53,678 bases of DNA from Phycisphaerales bacterium UBA2421. GTDB taxonomy: Bacteria; Planctomycetota; Phycisphaerae; Tepidisphaerales; Tepidisphaeraceae. Positions within the stretch are counted from its first letter, which is position 1; every line of letters begins with the position of its first letter. Below the pieces are notes generated by a model that made no database searches, was not told the DNA's origin, and saw nothing but the letters and a program-made list of their open reading frames with translations. The translations under genes were made by a program, and so were the position numbers. The stretch spans positions 1 to 53,678 of the forward strand of contig DDRH01000027.1 of the NCBI GenBank assembly GCA_002343075.1. The letters run 5' to 3'. This document shows positions 40,529-49,533 of the stretch, in pieces.

Positions 40529-40813
40529 TCAGCGTCCCAAGCCGCGGCCTGTGAGCGCTCTGGCGATGGTCGCGGGGGAGTTAGACACACCCCCGGGCTG
40601 GCCTGGGTCGATGATCTCAGCCGTCATCCTGCGGTGTGTGCTTTCGACCGGCGGCTTACCGACGACGGCGGCGATCTGATTCACCTCAGCTTTTTTGGCC
40701 GCGAGACGCTGCTCGAGTTCCATGAGCTGCGCTTCGAGTTGCTGAAACTCTGACAACGTAGAATTGTAGAGCTGCTCGCCTTCACTCAGCCAGTCTTTGA
40801 ACGATTTGTTCAC
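40529..40813 (-). CDS. Small coiled-coil hypothetical protein
   Basis: The 94-residue ORF begins MNKSFKDWLSEGEQLYNSTL and contains a long heptad helix (EFQQLEAQLMELEQRLAAKK). A disordered proline/glycine-rich tail ends ALTGRGLGR. A GGATGCTGAAGTG-type leader precedes it, so translation initiation is plausible. It is convergent with the signalling gene and lies downstream of the GT-C pair. The role is unknown; short coiled-coil proteins of this type often act as adaptors. Confidence 0.6.
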   Translation of the reverse strand: MNKSFKDWLSEGEQLYNSTLSEFQQLEAQLMELEQRLAAKKAEVNQIAAVVGKPPVESTHRRMTAEIIDPGQPGGVSNSPATIARALTGRGLGR

Positions 40814-40873
40814 TTCAGCATCCTCCAGATTAAAGCGATCATAACCAAATGATCGGCGGATTGCGCCGACTCA

Positions 40874-42352
40874 TCAAGCACCTTCTGCAGAAAGTCTGCC
40901 TCGGGCGGCCCTCTGTGCCTTCTGTGTCGGGGATTGGGCAAAACTTGGCTGGTGGCAAAGTCCGACAACTGCGCAGCAAGCCAGGCCGATCACGAAGAAA
41001 TAGTAGTTACAGAACGCCTGCTTGTTGAAAGCAAAGAAGCCCACGAAAACCACTGCCGCCGAGGCCATGAATCCGCCGACATTGCGGGGCGATTTCCAGA
41101 GCGATAGCAGCAGCGCCACCCCCGCGGCGACAAACCCGCCGAGTCCGCTCACGGTCGTCTGATCGTTGCTGATCGCCCAGAGGTTGGCAATGCTCAAGGA
41201 GTCGTTTCGGTAAGGCTGCACAAACTGCCACTCCACCACCCCGCGGTAAAATTCCAAGGGCGACCAGAGCACAAACGGCAGCATCGTCGCCACGCACAAT
41301 ACACCGGCGGCGGTCATTTGCAGCCACCATTGCCCCCACGACTTTACGTTGCCCCGTAGCATCAGCAGGAGTGGGCCGACGAGTACCAGATATTGCTTCA
41401 CAGAAACGAGCAGCCCCACTGCGATCCACAACCCGCCCCGCCAGCGAAGCGCCGCAAACAGTACAAATGATGCCAGCATCACCAGCAGTGGTTCGGTCCA
41501 GCCCTGATGCACTACATATGCCGCGCGCGGCGACGAGAGCAGCAGGCCCGCACCGAGAATGGCGATTGCGCTGCCACGGCCTGCCAAAATGATCAGCCCG
41601 GCGGCGAGGGTCAGTGCTGCCAGGTGCGCATAGCGCACGTCGCCAGCCATGTATCCAGGCACCACGAGCATCAGCGTGGTCGGTGGATATGGAAAGGAGT
41701 AGGTGAGCCAGCCGTCGGGTGTGGTTACACCCGGGCCGTAACCTGTCAGATTGGGGTGGTAGACATTGCGGTATCGGACTTCATACGGACTCTTCCCCGC
41801 CAGCAGTGCCGCCGACGAGTGATGCTGGAAGTGAACCACGTCCATCATCCGTGGCATGTGTGGCCGGGTCCAAATCGCGGCGAATCCGGCAACAGCAAAT
41901 CCGCCGATCAGCAGCCCGCAGCCGAGCAACTTCAATCGACCGGAAAGCGCAATCATTAGGCCAATTGTCATCACCAGAAGACACGCGCGCAGGCAGAGGA
42001 TCGGCACGCACGAGGGCCCGCTGGCCAGGCCGATCAGCGCCATGTGTGTAAGCTGCCATGCAACGCAAATGCCGAGCACGCAATGCACCAGTCCCGATGA
42101 CACGCGGGCGGCTGCATGCGTCTGGCACAGAATCAGCCCGCCGAACAGGCAGGCCATTCCCATCGCCAGCCACTGAATGCCCTGCCAGTGCATGGTGCCT
42201 TCGTACATCGCGATGGCCGAGCCTGCCAGGACGGCGCCAAGCACTTGCGAAAGCGCGACAAATCGCTGCGCCACCGGACGATCACGGCTCGCCGAGACCC
42301 GTTTTGCTTCGGCGACGGTCGGGACCAGGTTAACTTGAACCGCGGCGCTCAT
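40874..42352 (-). CDS. Polytopic membrane protein, GT87/DUF2029-like glycosyltransferase
   Basis: The 492-residue protein has about eleven hydrophobic helices. A periplasmic-type loop with SPYEVRYRNVYHPNLTGYGP follows residue 170. FPYPPTTLMLVVPGYMAGDV near residue 217 and the later AALRWRGGLWIAVGLLVSVK suggest the DUF2029/GT87 group of GT-C fold mannosyl- or arabinosyl-type transferases that use polyprenyl-phosphate sugars. A classic DD motif is not obvious, so substrate and activity stay open. Its ATG overlaps the stop of the upstream membrane gene by four bases; the pair probably works together in surface glycan synthesis. Confidence 0.75.
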   Translation of the reverse strand: MSAAVQVNLVPTVAEAKRVSASRDRPVAQRFVALSQVLGAVLAGSAIAMYEGTMHWQGIQWLAMGMACLFGGLILCQTHAAARVSSGLVHCVLGICVAWQLTHMALIGLASGPSCVPILCLRACLLVMTIGLMIALSGRLKLLGCGLLIGGFAVAGFAAIWTRPHMPRMMDVVHFQHHSSAALLAGKSPYEVRYRNVYHPNLTGYGPGVTTPDGWLTYSFPYPPTTLMLVVPGYMAGDVRYAHLAALTLAAGLIILAGRGSAIAILGAGLLLSSPRAAYVVHQGWTEPLLVMLASFVLFAALRWRGGLWIAVGLLVSVKQYLVLVGPLLLMLRGNVKSWGQWWLQMTAAGVLCVATMLPFVLWSPLEFYRGVVEWQFVQPYRNDSLSIANLWAISNDQTTVSGLGGFVAAGVALLLSLWKSPRNVGGFMASAAVVFVGFFAFNKQAFCNYYFFVIGLACCAVVGLCHQPSFAQSPTQKAQRAARGRLSAEGA

Positions 42353-43923
42353 CGTGTGGCCTCCTTGCGTTGCCAGATCGCCTCATTGCCGATGACGGTG
42401 ACCGGCTCATAGCGGTCGCGAAGGAAGGTCTCAATGTGCTTCCATGCCAGCACATAGTTCTCTCTCCGCGCGGGAATGCGGACGAGTTCGCGGGCGTCTG
42501 TCGTTTGGATATGGAGGAACTGCTTGAGATCCGACTGCGTGATCACGTAACGCGGGTTGTGCTTTCGCAAATCATCAATCAGCACACCGGAAAACCGCAT
42601 GGGGGCGTCGTCGGTGTTCTTGAAAATAAAGACCAGTTGCAGCTTGGATGCCGGGCGCAAGTCAGAATTGATCAGCACCTGCGGCGTGTTATCGCGCCAG
42701 ATGCGCTCACCGGGAAGCGTGCGCGGTTCAAGCCAGGCAGCGAGGTTGGCCCAGTTCATCGGGCGGGCGGTTACATCGGCCAGTACGTCGCTTGCCCGCC
42801 AGGTGGACAGAAACAGCGGGAGCAGCAGCGGGCCGACAATCTGCCCCATCGTGGTTTTTCGTGGCAGCACGCCAAACAACAGGGCGGCGGGTGCCGTAAG
42901 GGGAATGAAGTGGTATCCGTACATGCGACGCTGCATGACGATGCCGACGACCTCGATCGCAAACCATGCGATTACAAAAACCCATAACACCGCCCCGGCA
43001 CCACTGGAAACCCGGTATGCCGGTCGGCGGTAGACCCAGAGCTTGATGAACAGCGTGCCGAGGAAAAAGCCCATCAGCAGCAAGGGCTGCACTAAGTCGA
43101 GATACTCAAAGGTGCTGTTGCTTGCGTAGGCGCGAATGTCTCGTGCTATTCCCGGCAGGATCTCCAACTGCTCGGACCGCTGAAGGTAGAGCAGCGCAAC
43201 AAACATTGGAAACGCGAAACCAATCAGGCCCGCCAGCATAAGTCCGGCGCGCCCGGCGGTGCCCGGCGGGGGGTTCGGAGCTTCGGATTGTATCGGCACC
43301 TTCCGAGGGACCAGCAGCAGGCAGATAAAGAACGCCGCAAACGCCGCGCCGCCGGTGGGCTTGACCAAAGCCGCATAACCAGCAGCCAGGCCAGCAGCAA
43401 GGGCATCGCGGCGGTCGAAGCGGTGGAGTGCCAGCATCGCGCAGCTCGCCGCAACACACCCAAAGAACGCGAAAACTGTCTCCAACTGAAACCCACCCCC
43501 GACCGCGGCATTAAGATTCATCAGGGCAACGACACCGATGAACGTCGGAAACCGCGCGTGCGGGCCAAACGTCATCCCTGCCGATCGCGCCAGCAGTCCG
43601 CCGGCGGCGAATGTCATCGCACACTGCGTGAGCACATAGCCCGGCCAGTAGTTCCCGAAAACCGCCCAAAACACGCCGGTGACCAGCCCGACGGTGGGAA
43701 ACTTGTTATCGATGATCTCCTCGCCAAACCGGCCGCCCGTCAGGGTGAGTTGGCCCATGTACGCGAAGATTCCCCCATCGCCCGCAAACGGCGCTGCGAG
43801 ATAAACCAGCCGCCCCCACAGCGCCGCCGCCACGATCATCGCTGTCAGTATCGCTGCGACGATCCTGCCGAGATCCACGGATGAATGTCGTTCGAGCGGG
43901 AGTGGGAGTGAGAGTGTGGTCAC
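42349..43923 (-). CDS. Polytopic membrane protein, ArnT/GT39-like glycosyltransferase
   Basis: The 524-residue protein has a typical GT-C layout: about ten transmembrane helices and then a soluble C-terminal region. The first external loop carries LVYLAAPFAGDGGIFAYMGQ, with an acidic D-G-G motif near residue 49 in the position of the catalytic aspartate. EEIIDNKFPTVGLVTGVFWA follows, as in ArnT/PMT-type enzymes (the DNKFP part is typical). LVKPTGGAAF sits near residue 188. The soluble tail includes NPRYVITQSDLKQFLHIQTT. It probably transfers sugar from a lipid-phosphate donor to an unknown acceptor. It is the first gene of a coupled pair. Confidence 0.8.
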   Translation of the reverse strand: MTTLSLPLPLERHSSVDLGRIVAAILTAMIVAAALWGRLVYLAAPFAGDGGIFAYMGQLTLTGGRFGEEIIDNKFPTVGLVTGVFWAVFGNYWPGYVLTQCAMTFAAGGLLARSAGMTFGPHARFPTFIGVVALMNLNAAVGGGFQLETVFAFFGCVAASCAMLALHRFDRRDALAAGLAAGYAALVKPTGGAAFAAFFICLLLVPRKVPIQSEAPNPPPGTAGRAGLMLAGLIGFAFPMFVALLYLQRSEQLEILPGIARDIRAYASNSTFEYLDLVQPLLLMGFFLGTLFIKLWVYRRPAYRVSSGAGAVLWVFVIAWFAIEVVGIVMQRRMYGYHFIPLTAPAALLFGVLPRKTTMGQIVGPLLLPLFLSTWRASDVLADVTARPMNWANLAAWLEPRTLPGERIWRDNTPQVLINSDLRPASKLQLVFIFKNTDDAPMRFSGVLIDDLRKHNPRYVITQSDLKQFLHIQTTDARELVRIPARRENYVLAWKHIETFLRDRYEPVTVIGNEAIWQRKEATR

Positions 43924-43983
43924 TTCGTCAAAGTCGGCGCTTTCTTACCCACTCTTGCGACAGCGATATCAGCCTCGCAACAA

Positions 43984-44012
43984 TCGCAAAGATAGCCCGA
44001 TAACACTATAAT
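43984..44012 (+). promoter_or_regulatory. Candidate promoter of prfA
   Basis: A perfect TATAAT (44007-44012) has TCGCAA at 17 bases upstream (43984-43989), a poor -35 match (three of six bases). The predicted start near 44019 gives a leader of about 117 bases before the prfA ATG. The divergent partner gene starts at 43923. Confidence 0.5.
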
Positions 44013-44135
44013 CAGGTCTGTATGCCCAAGACTCCGCATTAGCTGCGCCTCACAAGCTCGACGCTGGCAACCCATCGGCTCGGTATGGCGTCGCGCCGGC
44101 CCGCTGAAGATTCAACCGTAAACGAATTCAAAACC

Positions 44136-45245
44136 ATGACAGAGACAGACCTTTCCATTCCCGCGGCGCTGAGTCGAAAGCTTGATGAGTCAGCTGCGCG
44201 GTTCGATGAATTGCAGCGGCAGTTGAACGACCCGGACGTGCTCTCCAGCCCTGCGAAGCTCGTGCCGATCACAAAGGAATCTGGCCGGCTTGAGACGCTC
44301 GTCGCACGCTATCGTAGCTTGCTCAAGGCGATCGACGGCGTGAAAGAACTGCAGGCGATGGCAGCGGGTGATGATGCCGAGATGGCTTCAATGGCCAGCG
44401 ACGACCTCCCGGGCGCATCCGCCGCCGCATTGGAGCAGCTTGAGGCACTCAAAGATGAGTTTGTCGCCGCGGAGGATAACAAGGTCGATAGCTTCTTCCT
44501 CGAGATTCGAGCCGGCACCGGCGGTGAGGAGGCGGCGCTGTTTGGCCGCGACCTCTATGAAATGTATCGCAAATATTGTGAAGTCAATCGATGGCACTTT
44601 GATACATCTGATTACTCTGTGAGTGAACGCGGGGGGTTCAAAGAGGTGATTGTCAACATCAAGGGAACCGGTGCGTATCGGCACATGCAATTCGAGGGCG
44701 GCGGGCACCGCGTGCAGCGCGTGCCGGAAACCGAGGCGCAAGGCCGCATCCACACCAGCGCCGCGACCGTGGCCGTGGTACCGGAAATGCCCGATGTGCA
44801 GATCGACATCAACCCCAAAGACGTAGAAGAGTTCGGCTGCCGCGGCGGGGGGCCGGGTGGGCAGAACGTCAACAAGGTCGAAACCGGGTGGTTCATCCGC
44901 CATAAGCCCAGCGGCGTGAGCTTCAAGATGACCGAGCACAAGAGCCAGACCCAGAACAAGGAGCGCGCATGGGCACTGCTCCGAGCCATGCTCTACGAAA
45001 CCGAACGCGCCAAGCAACATGCCGAAGTGACCGGCTTACGAAAGAGCCAGATGGGCTCCGGCGACCGCAGCCAGCGCATCCGCACGTATAACTTCCCGCA
45101 AAACCGCTGCACCGACCACCGCCTCGGCGGGGAAGGCGGCGGGGAGAAGAACTTTAATCTTGACAAGGTCATGCAAGGCGAACTGCAACCGATCGTCGCG
45201 TCGCTGCTGGAAATGGATAAGAGAGAACGGCTGGAGGCGGTGTGA
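44136..45245 (+). CDS. prfA: Peptide chain release factor 1
   Basis: RF1 ends translation at UAA and UAG by hydrolysing peptidyl-tRNA in the ribosome. The 369-residue protein, from ATG 44136, has GGGHRVQRVPETEAQGRIHT near residue 198. There the codon-reading P-x-T tripeptide reads PET, which marks it as RF1 rather than RF2. The catalytic GGQ loop is intact in GCRGGGPGGQNVNKVETGW near residue 250, where most RF1s read GAGGQHVN. SGDRSQRIRTYNFPQNRCTD follows near 315. An upstream open frame adds 17 codons without support. No prmC/hemK partner follows; the next gene is convergent. Confidence 0.95.
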   Translation: MTETDLSIPAALSRKLDESAARFDELQRQLNDPDVLSSPAKLVPITKESGRLETLVARYRSLLKAIDGVKELQAMAAGDDAEMASMASDDLPGASAAALEQLEALKDEFVAAEDNKVDSFFLEIRAGTGGEEAALFGRDLYEMYRKYCEVNRWHFDTSDYSVSERGGFKEVIVNIKGTGAYRHMQFEGGGHRVQRVPETEAQGRIHTSAATVAVVPEMPDVQIDINPKDVEEFGCRGGGPGGQNVNKVETGWFIRHKPSGVSFKMTEHKSQTQNKERAWALLRAMLYETERAKQHAEVTGLRKSQMGSGDRSQRIRTYNFPQNRCTDHRLGGEGGGEKNFNLDKVMQGELQPIVASLLEMDKRERLEAV

Positions 45246-45260
45246 GGAGAGCGTGATTGT

Positions 45261-45782
45261 TCAAGCGGACTCCCGAACCTGCACAACGCCTGCGAAATGA
45301 AAATCGGTCGGTCGCGAGCGGATGAACTTCAGTACGGAGGTCGTGAGTTCGGCCTCGCCCTTCGCGAGGTCGTAAAATCGGTCGTCCAAGTCGCCGAACA
45401 CAGCATCCAGTGATTCCATCAAGTCGTTTCGCGCTTCGGTCTCGGTCGGTGGATCGCCCCCCAGTCTATCAACCGCCGCTTGCAGCAGTGCGCCGCGCTC
45501 CGGCATTTCCATCGCCTCACATGCTTTCAATGGATGCTGCCAGAGCATTCCGGTGGAGTTGGAAAAGAACTGCACATGGCCACCGTTCAACACTTCCGAA
45601 ACATACCATTGAAACGCGCACAATAGCCGTTGTGACGTGGAAAACGGCCGAAGGCTCTCCTCATACTCTAAAAGACTCCCAGAAACTTCCGCGGCCAGCC
45701 AGAACGGTTCCATGATCTGTTCCACGTCGCCTGCGGCGATGATGGTTTCATCAACCTTCAGATGAATGGTCTTGAGAGGCAT
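45261..45782 (-). CDS. DMP19/DUF4375-like protein
   Basis: From ATG 45782, with AAAGGAG eight bases upstream, the product has 173 residues. It contains LLCAFQWYVSEVLNGGHVQF, then FSNSTGMLWQHPLKACEAME near residue 48, the hallmark of the DMP19-like (DUF4375) family. GLDVVFGDLDDRFYD-type wording (LDAVFGDLDDRFYDLAKGEA) appears near 130. In Neisseria, DMP19 is a DNA mimic that binds a transcription repressor. Many homologues are simply uncharacterised, so mimicry should not be assumed, although the sequence is acid-rich. It is convergent with prfA, with only 15 bases between the stop codons. Confidence 0.85.
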   Translation of the reverse strand: MPLKTIHLKVDETIIAAGDVEQIMEPFWLAAEVSGSLLEYEESLRPFSTSQRLLCAFQWYVSEVLNGGHVQFFSNSTGMLWQHPLKACEAMEMPERGALLQAAVDRLGGDPPTETEARNDLMESLDAVFGDLDDRFYDLAKGEAELTTSVLKFIRSRPTDFHFAGVVQVRESA

Positions 45783-46011
45783 GACAACTCTCCTTTCGAA
45801 GGAAACAGAAAATACCCGGCACGCGAGGTACCAAAATCCCACTGCCCAAGAGACTCAACACCAATCGTCCCATCGTTCGCGCAGAAATCAACGATGCAGG
45901 AGCTGTGGCGTTCGGTTCGTGTGCATGCATCAACGTCACTGCCTGTGAGGTGCTGCTGTACGGCGAAAGGCCTTCCATGGCCAGCGTTGACTTACGTCCG
46001 AGTCATCAGGA
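45783..46011. other. Gap between the DMP19-like gene and the small partner gene
   Basis: About 230 bases without a recognisable gene. It contains the AAAGGAG leader of the DMP19-like gene at its left end and no inverted-repeat element of the kinds found elsewhere in the window. Short plus-strand frames here show no protein-like features. Confidence 0.4.
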
Positions 46012-46206
46012 TCAACCAGCCTTCTTCGCGACGGGCCGATCCTCAAGGGGCCGATGCGGCGGCGCGGCAACGACTCGGCCAGCCCGGGCCGCTTCTTCCG
46101 TCTGGTGCTGCAGGTGCCTGTAAAGCGCGTCTAGGTCACCGCCGAAATCGGCGAGCATTTTCTCGCGGATCTTGTGAATCTCTTGAACGATTGGATCGTC
46201 TTTCAT
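46012..46206 (-). CDS. Small antitoxin-like partner of the PIN gene
   Basis: The 64-residue product starts MKDDPIVQEIHKIREKMLAD and continues FGGDLDALYRHLQHQTEEAA. Short proteins with this opening regularly accompany PIN-domain genes in planctomycetes, cyanobacteria and chloroflexi and are listed as putative antitoxins or hypothetical proteins. The ATG overlaps the PIN stop by four bases, so translation is coupled and the order is toxin-first. The C-terminus is disordered (HRPLEDRPVAKKAG). Because the PIN gene upstream carries a stop codon, this antitoxin may have lost its partner. DNA-binding capacity is not visible. Confidence 0.6.
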   Translation of the reverse strand: MKDDPIVQEIHKIREKMLADFGGDLDALYRHLQHQTEEAARAGRVVAAPPHRPLEDRPVAKKAG

Positions 46207-46682
46207 TCCAACACCTCCAGCAGTTCAAACGGCGTGCACAGAATTGGCGGATTGTAGCCTGCCTCGCGACAACTCGCCTCAATCTTACTTCGCAACGTTG
46301 CGTTCGCGATGTGCTTACAGTTCCAGGTAAGCACATAGTCGATCGAGTTGGTCGCCGCCAGCGCGATGTGAATTGCGTCCACTCTCGCTTTCATCGGCAA
46401 TGCGTGCCGCATGAGCAGCAGCTGCGAAAGCTCACGACCAGAGTCTGTCATTGGCAGTACTGGGAGTTCAGCGATTGCCTCGAGCCGTTGTCTCGAAGCG
46501 ACGGGATTGCCCTGCGATCACTCTGCAACCGTCGCTTCGGATACGAAGAGTTCGAAATCTCCACGGCGCTCGTTCCACCAGCGGCACGTGCCATGCATCT
46601 GCCCGGTGACGACTGGATCACCGGGTATCCGGCTCGTCAAATGCCCAACCACACTCGTCTCGATGTAGACGCTCGGCTTCAT
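46203..46682 (-). pseudogene. PIN-domain (VapC-like) gene interrupted by an in-frame TGA
   Basis: The gene starts at ATG 46682 with MKPSVYIETSVVGHLTSRIP, containing the first PIN aspartate/glutamate-like region, and runs to ELFVSEATVAE. It then hits TGA at 46518-46520 and continues in the same frame as SQGNPVASRQRLEAIAELPV, then AIHIALAATNSIDYVLTWNC, then KHIANATLRSKIEASCREAG to a stop at 46203. The second part holds the conserved DAIHIA and LTWNCKHI of the family. The frame is kept, so a single base change (for example TGC to TGA) explains it. The family is a PIN-fold ribonuclease, often a toxin; here it is probably inactive. A sequencing error is the main alternative. Confidence 0.8.
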
Positions 46683-46695
46683 CCGATCGCAGTAT

Positions 46696-46736
46696 AACAA
46701 AAACAGGCTCGAAAGCGGTTTGCGCTTTCGAGCCTG
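46696..46736 (-). terminator. Intrinsic terminator of the groES-groEL transcript
   Basis: On the minus strand a perfect 13-bp stem (CAGGCTCGAAAGC / GCTTTCGAGCCTG) with a seven-base loop is followed directly by TTTTTG. It lies 64 bases past the groEL stop and just before the PIN gene start. This is the clearest rho-independent terminator in the window. Confidence 0.9.
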
Positions 46737-46755
46737 CTTGCTAGACGAGGTAAAA

Positions 46756-46793
46756 CCCTCACCCCCAGCCTCTCCCGGCTTAGCGGGCGAGGG
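46756..46793. repeat. CCCTCACCC-type extragenic repeat after groEL
   Basis: The sequence from CCCTCACCCCCAGCCTCTCC to GCGGGCGAGGG forms an imperfect stem (CCCTCaCCC with GGGcGAGGG) and lies seven bases past the groEL stop codon. The wording matches a repeat seen in many high-GC bacteria. It is separate from the terminator 20 bases further on. Confidence 0.6.
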
Positions 46794-46799
46794 CGTTCA

Positions 46800-48437
<1,638 letters not shown>

Positions 48438-48454
48438 GATTGGATCTCCGATTC

Positions 48455-48549
48455 AAAAACGATGAATGATGAACGATGAATGATGAATTGAAGAGGACCG
48501 ATAGGGCAAGTATGCCGTTCATCGTTCCGACTTCATCGTTCATCGTTTA
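48455..48549. repeat. ACGATGA-family inverted-repeat element between groES and groEL
   Basis: The left arm at 48457-48489 and right arm at 48517-48549 are inverted copies of 7-bp ACGATGA/ATGATGA units, around a unique centre of about 27 bases. Bases 48517-48541 are identical to 9843-9867, the right arm of the element carrying the four-helix ORF, over 25 bases. The right arm overlaps the groES stop codon (TAA at 48547-48549). The groEL ribosome-binding site is preserved just beyond the left arm. No ORF lies inside. Confidence 0.88.
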
Positions 48550-48837
48550 CTCGACAACCGCCAGCACATCGTCTTCCGACATGATGAGGATTTCTTCGCC
48601 GTCGAGCTTGATCTCGGTGCCGGCGTAGCTGGTGAAGATGACTTCGTCGCCTTTTCTCACGCTGAATGGGGCGCGTTCGCCGGTGTCGAGGCGCTTGCCA
48701 TCGCCGATGGCGAGGATCTTCCCGCGTTTGGGCTTTTCCTTTGCGCTGTCGGGCAGGACGATCCCAGACTTGGTCTTGGTCTCGGCTTCAACGCGCTTCA
48801 CGAGAATCTTGTCGCCGAGGGGGCGAAGCTTTGCCAT
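48547..48837 (-). CDS. groES: Co-chaperonin GroES
   Basis: GroES caps the GroEL ring. From ATG 48837, with CGGAGG seven bases upstream, it is 96 residues: MAKLRPLGDKILVKRVEAET. The mobile-loop region is KTKSGIVLPDSAKEKPKRGK (the IVLPD segment contacts GroEL). The end GEEILIMSEDDVLAVVE is typical. The frame extends 20 codons upstream through the CTAGCAA repeat, which is not protein. It is the first gene of the groES-groEL pair, but a response-regulator gene lies upstream in the same direction, 109 bases away. Confidence 0.97.
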   Translation of the reverse strand: MAKLRPLGDKILVKRVEAETKTKSGIVLPDSAKEKPKRGKILAIGDGKRLDTGERAPFSVRKGDEVIFTSYAGTEIKLDGEEILIMSEDDVLAVVE

Positions 48838-48857
48838 AACGAACCTCCGTAAGTGTT

Positions 48858-48936
48858 TCTGGTTGCTTGCTACATGTTGCCAGTTGGAAATCATCAACGC
48901 TGGGATCTAGCAACTAGCAACTAGAACCAGCAACTC
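48858..48936. repeat. CTAGCAA-family repeat element upstream of groES
   Basis: The right arm at 48906-48936 contains CTAGCAACTAGCAACTAG, a 7-bp tandem unit, followed by AACCAGCAACT. The left arm at 48859-48885 (ctggttgcttgctacatgtt then gccagttg) is its degenerate complement. It lies between the response-regulator stop (ten bases away) and the groES leader, so both gaps of the groE pair carry elements, from different families. The pairing is weaker than in the ACGATGA element. Confidence 0.75.
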
Positions 48937-48945
48937 TTGTTCAGA

Positions 48946-49353
48946 TTACGCCGGCCAGCGTCCTTCGTAGTGCCGCCGCATGACTCGGGCGAGCGAATCG
49001 AGCAGCAGGTTAAAATCAACTGGCTTTCCAAGAACGCTGAAGACGCGCATTCCCAGGGCCTCGTGCATCAATTGCGCTGAAACCTGCCGGGCCAGCAAAA
49101 TGGCCGGCGGCGCGGCGTTGAGCTGCTGCATGCGCTTGACAACTTGCATCCCGCCCATGCCGGGCATGTCTACATCCAGCACGGCGACATGCACCTGCTT
49201 TTGTTCGATCATGCTGAGGGCGTCTCTTCCGGTTCGCACCGATACGGTCTTCACACCCATGGGCGTGAGCAGCCCATCAACGATGTTCCGCCACGGATCG
49301 TTGGCATCCGCGAGCAGGACGGTGAATCGAGATGGATCAAACGCAACAGACAT
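48946..49353 (-). CDS. Single-domain response regulator
   Basis: The 135-residue protein is a lone receiver domain with no output part. FTVLLADANDPWRNIVDGLL supplies the acidic pocket and VHVAVLDVDMPGMGGMQVVK the phospho-aspartate (near residue 60). VFSVLGKPVDFNLLLDSLAR holds the conserved lysine. The threonine/serine position before the lysine loop reads ILLARQV, where alanine stands in place of the usual Ser/Thr, so the activation switch may be altered. It lies directly upstream of groES with a repeat element between. CheY- or Spo0F-like phosphorelay is the usual role of lone receivers; no kinase is adjacent. Confidence 0.85.
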   Translation of the reverse strand: MSVAFDPSRFTVLLADANDPWRNIVDGLLTPMGVKTVSVRTGRDALSMIEQKQVHVAVLDVDMPGMGGMQVVKRMQQLNAAPPAILLARQVSAQLMHEALGMRVFSVLGKPVDFNLLLDSLARVMRRHYEGRWPA

Positions 49354-49533
49354 CACGCGTCAAGCGTGTAACAACAGCCGTGCCGCGAGGCGCAAAATCG
49401 TAAGTGCATAATTGACAGGCCTTTAAGGTTTGGGTGGGTGGTGCTGCGTTGAAGCTTGGGCTGTCAAACCTTGGTTGACGGCAACCTCAGACTGTCAGAG
49501 TGGCAGGATCGGGTGTGCCTGCGGGCGGGGGCG

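Noticed and set aside
46203..46682. TGA as a recoded sense codon (selenocysteine or tryptophan)
   Set aside because: Other genes here (for example groEL and portal) end normally at TGA, and no SECIS-like hairpin is evident right after it; a mutation is simpler.
48841..49533. A CIRCE (HrcA) operator for groESL
   Set aside because: No TTAGCACTC-N9-GAGTGCTAA or near match is present in the leader or in the gap upstream of the response regulator.
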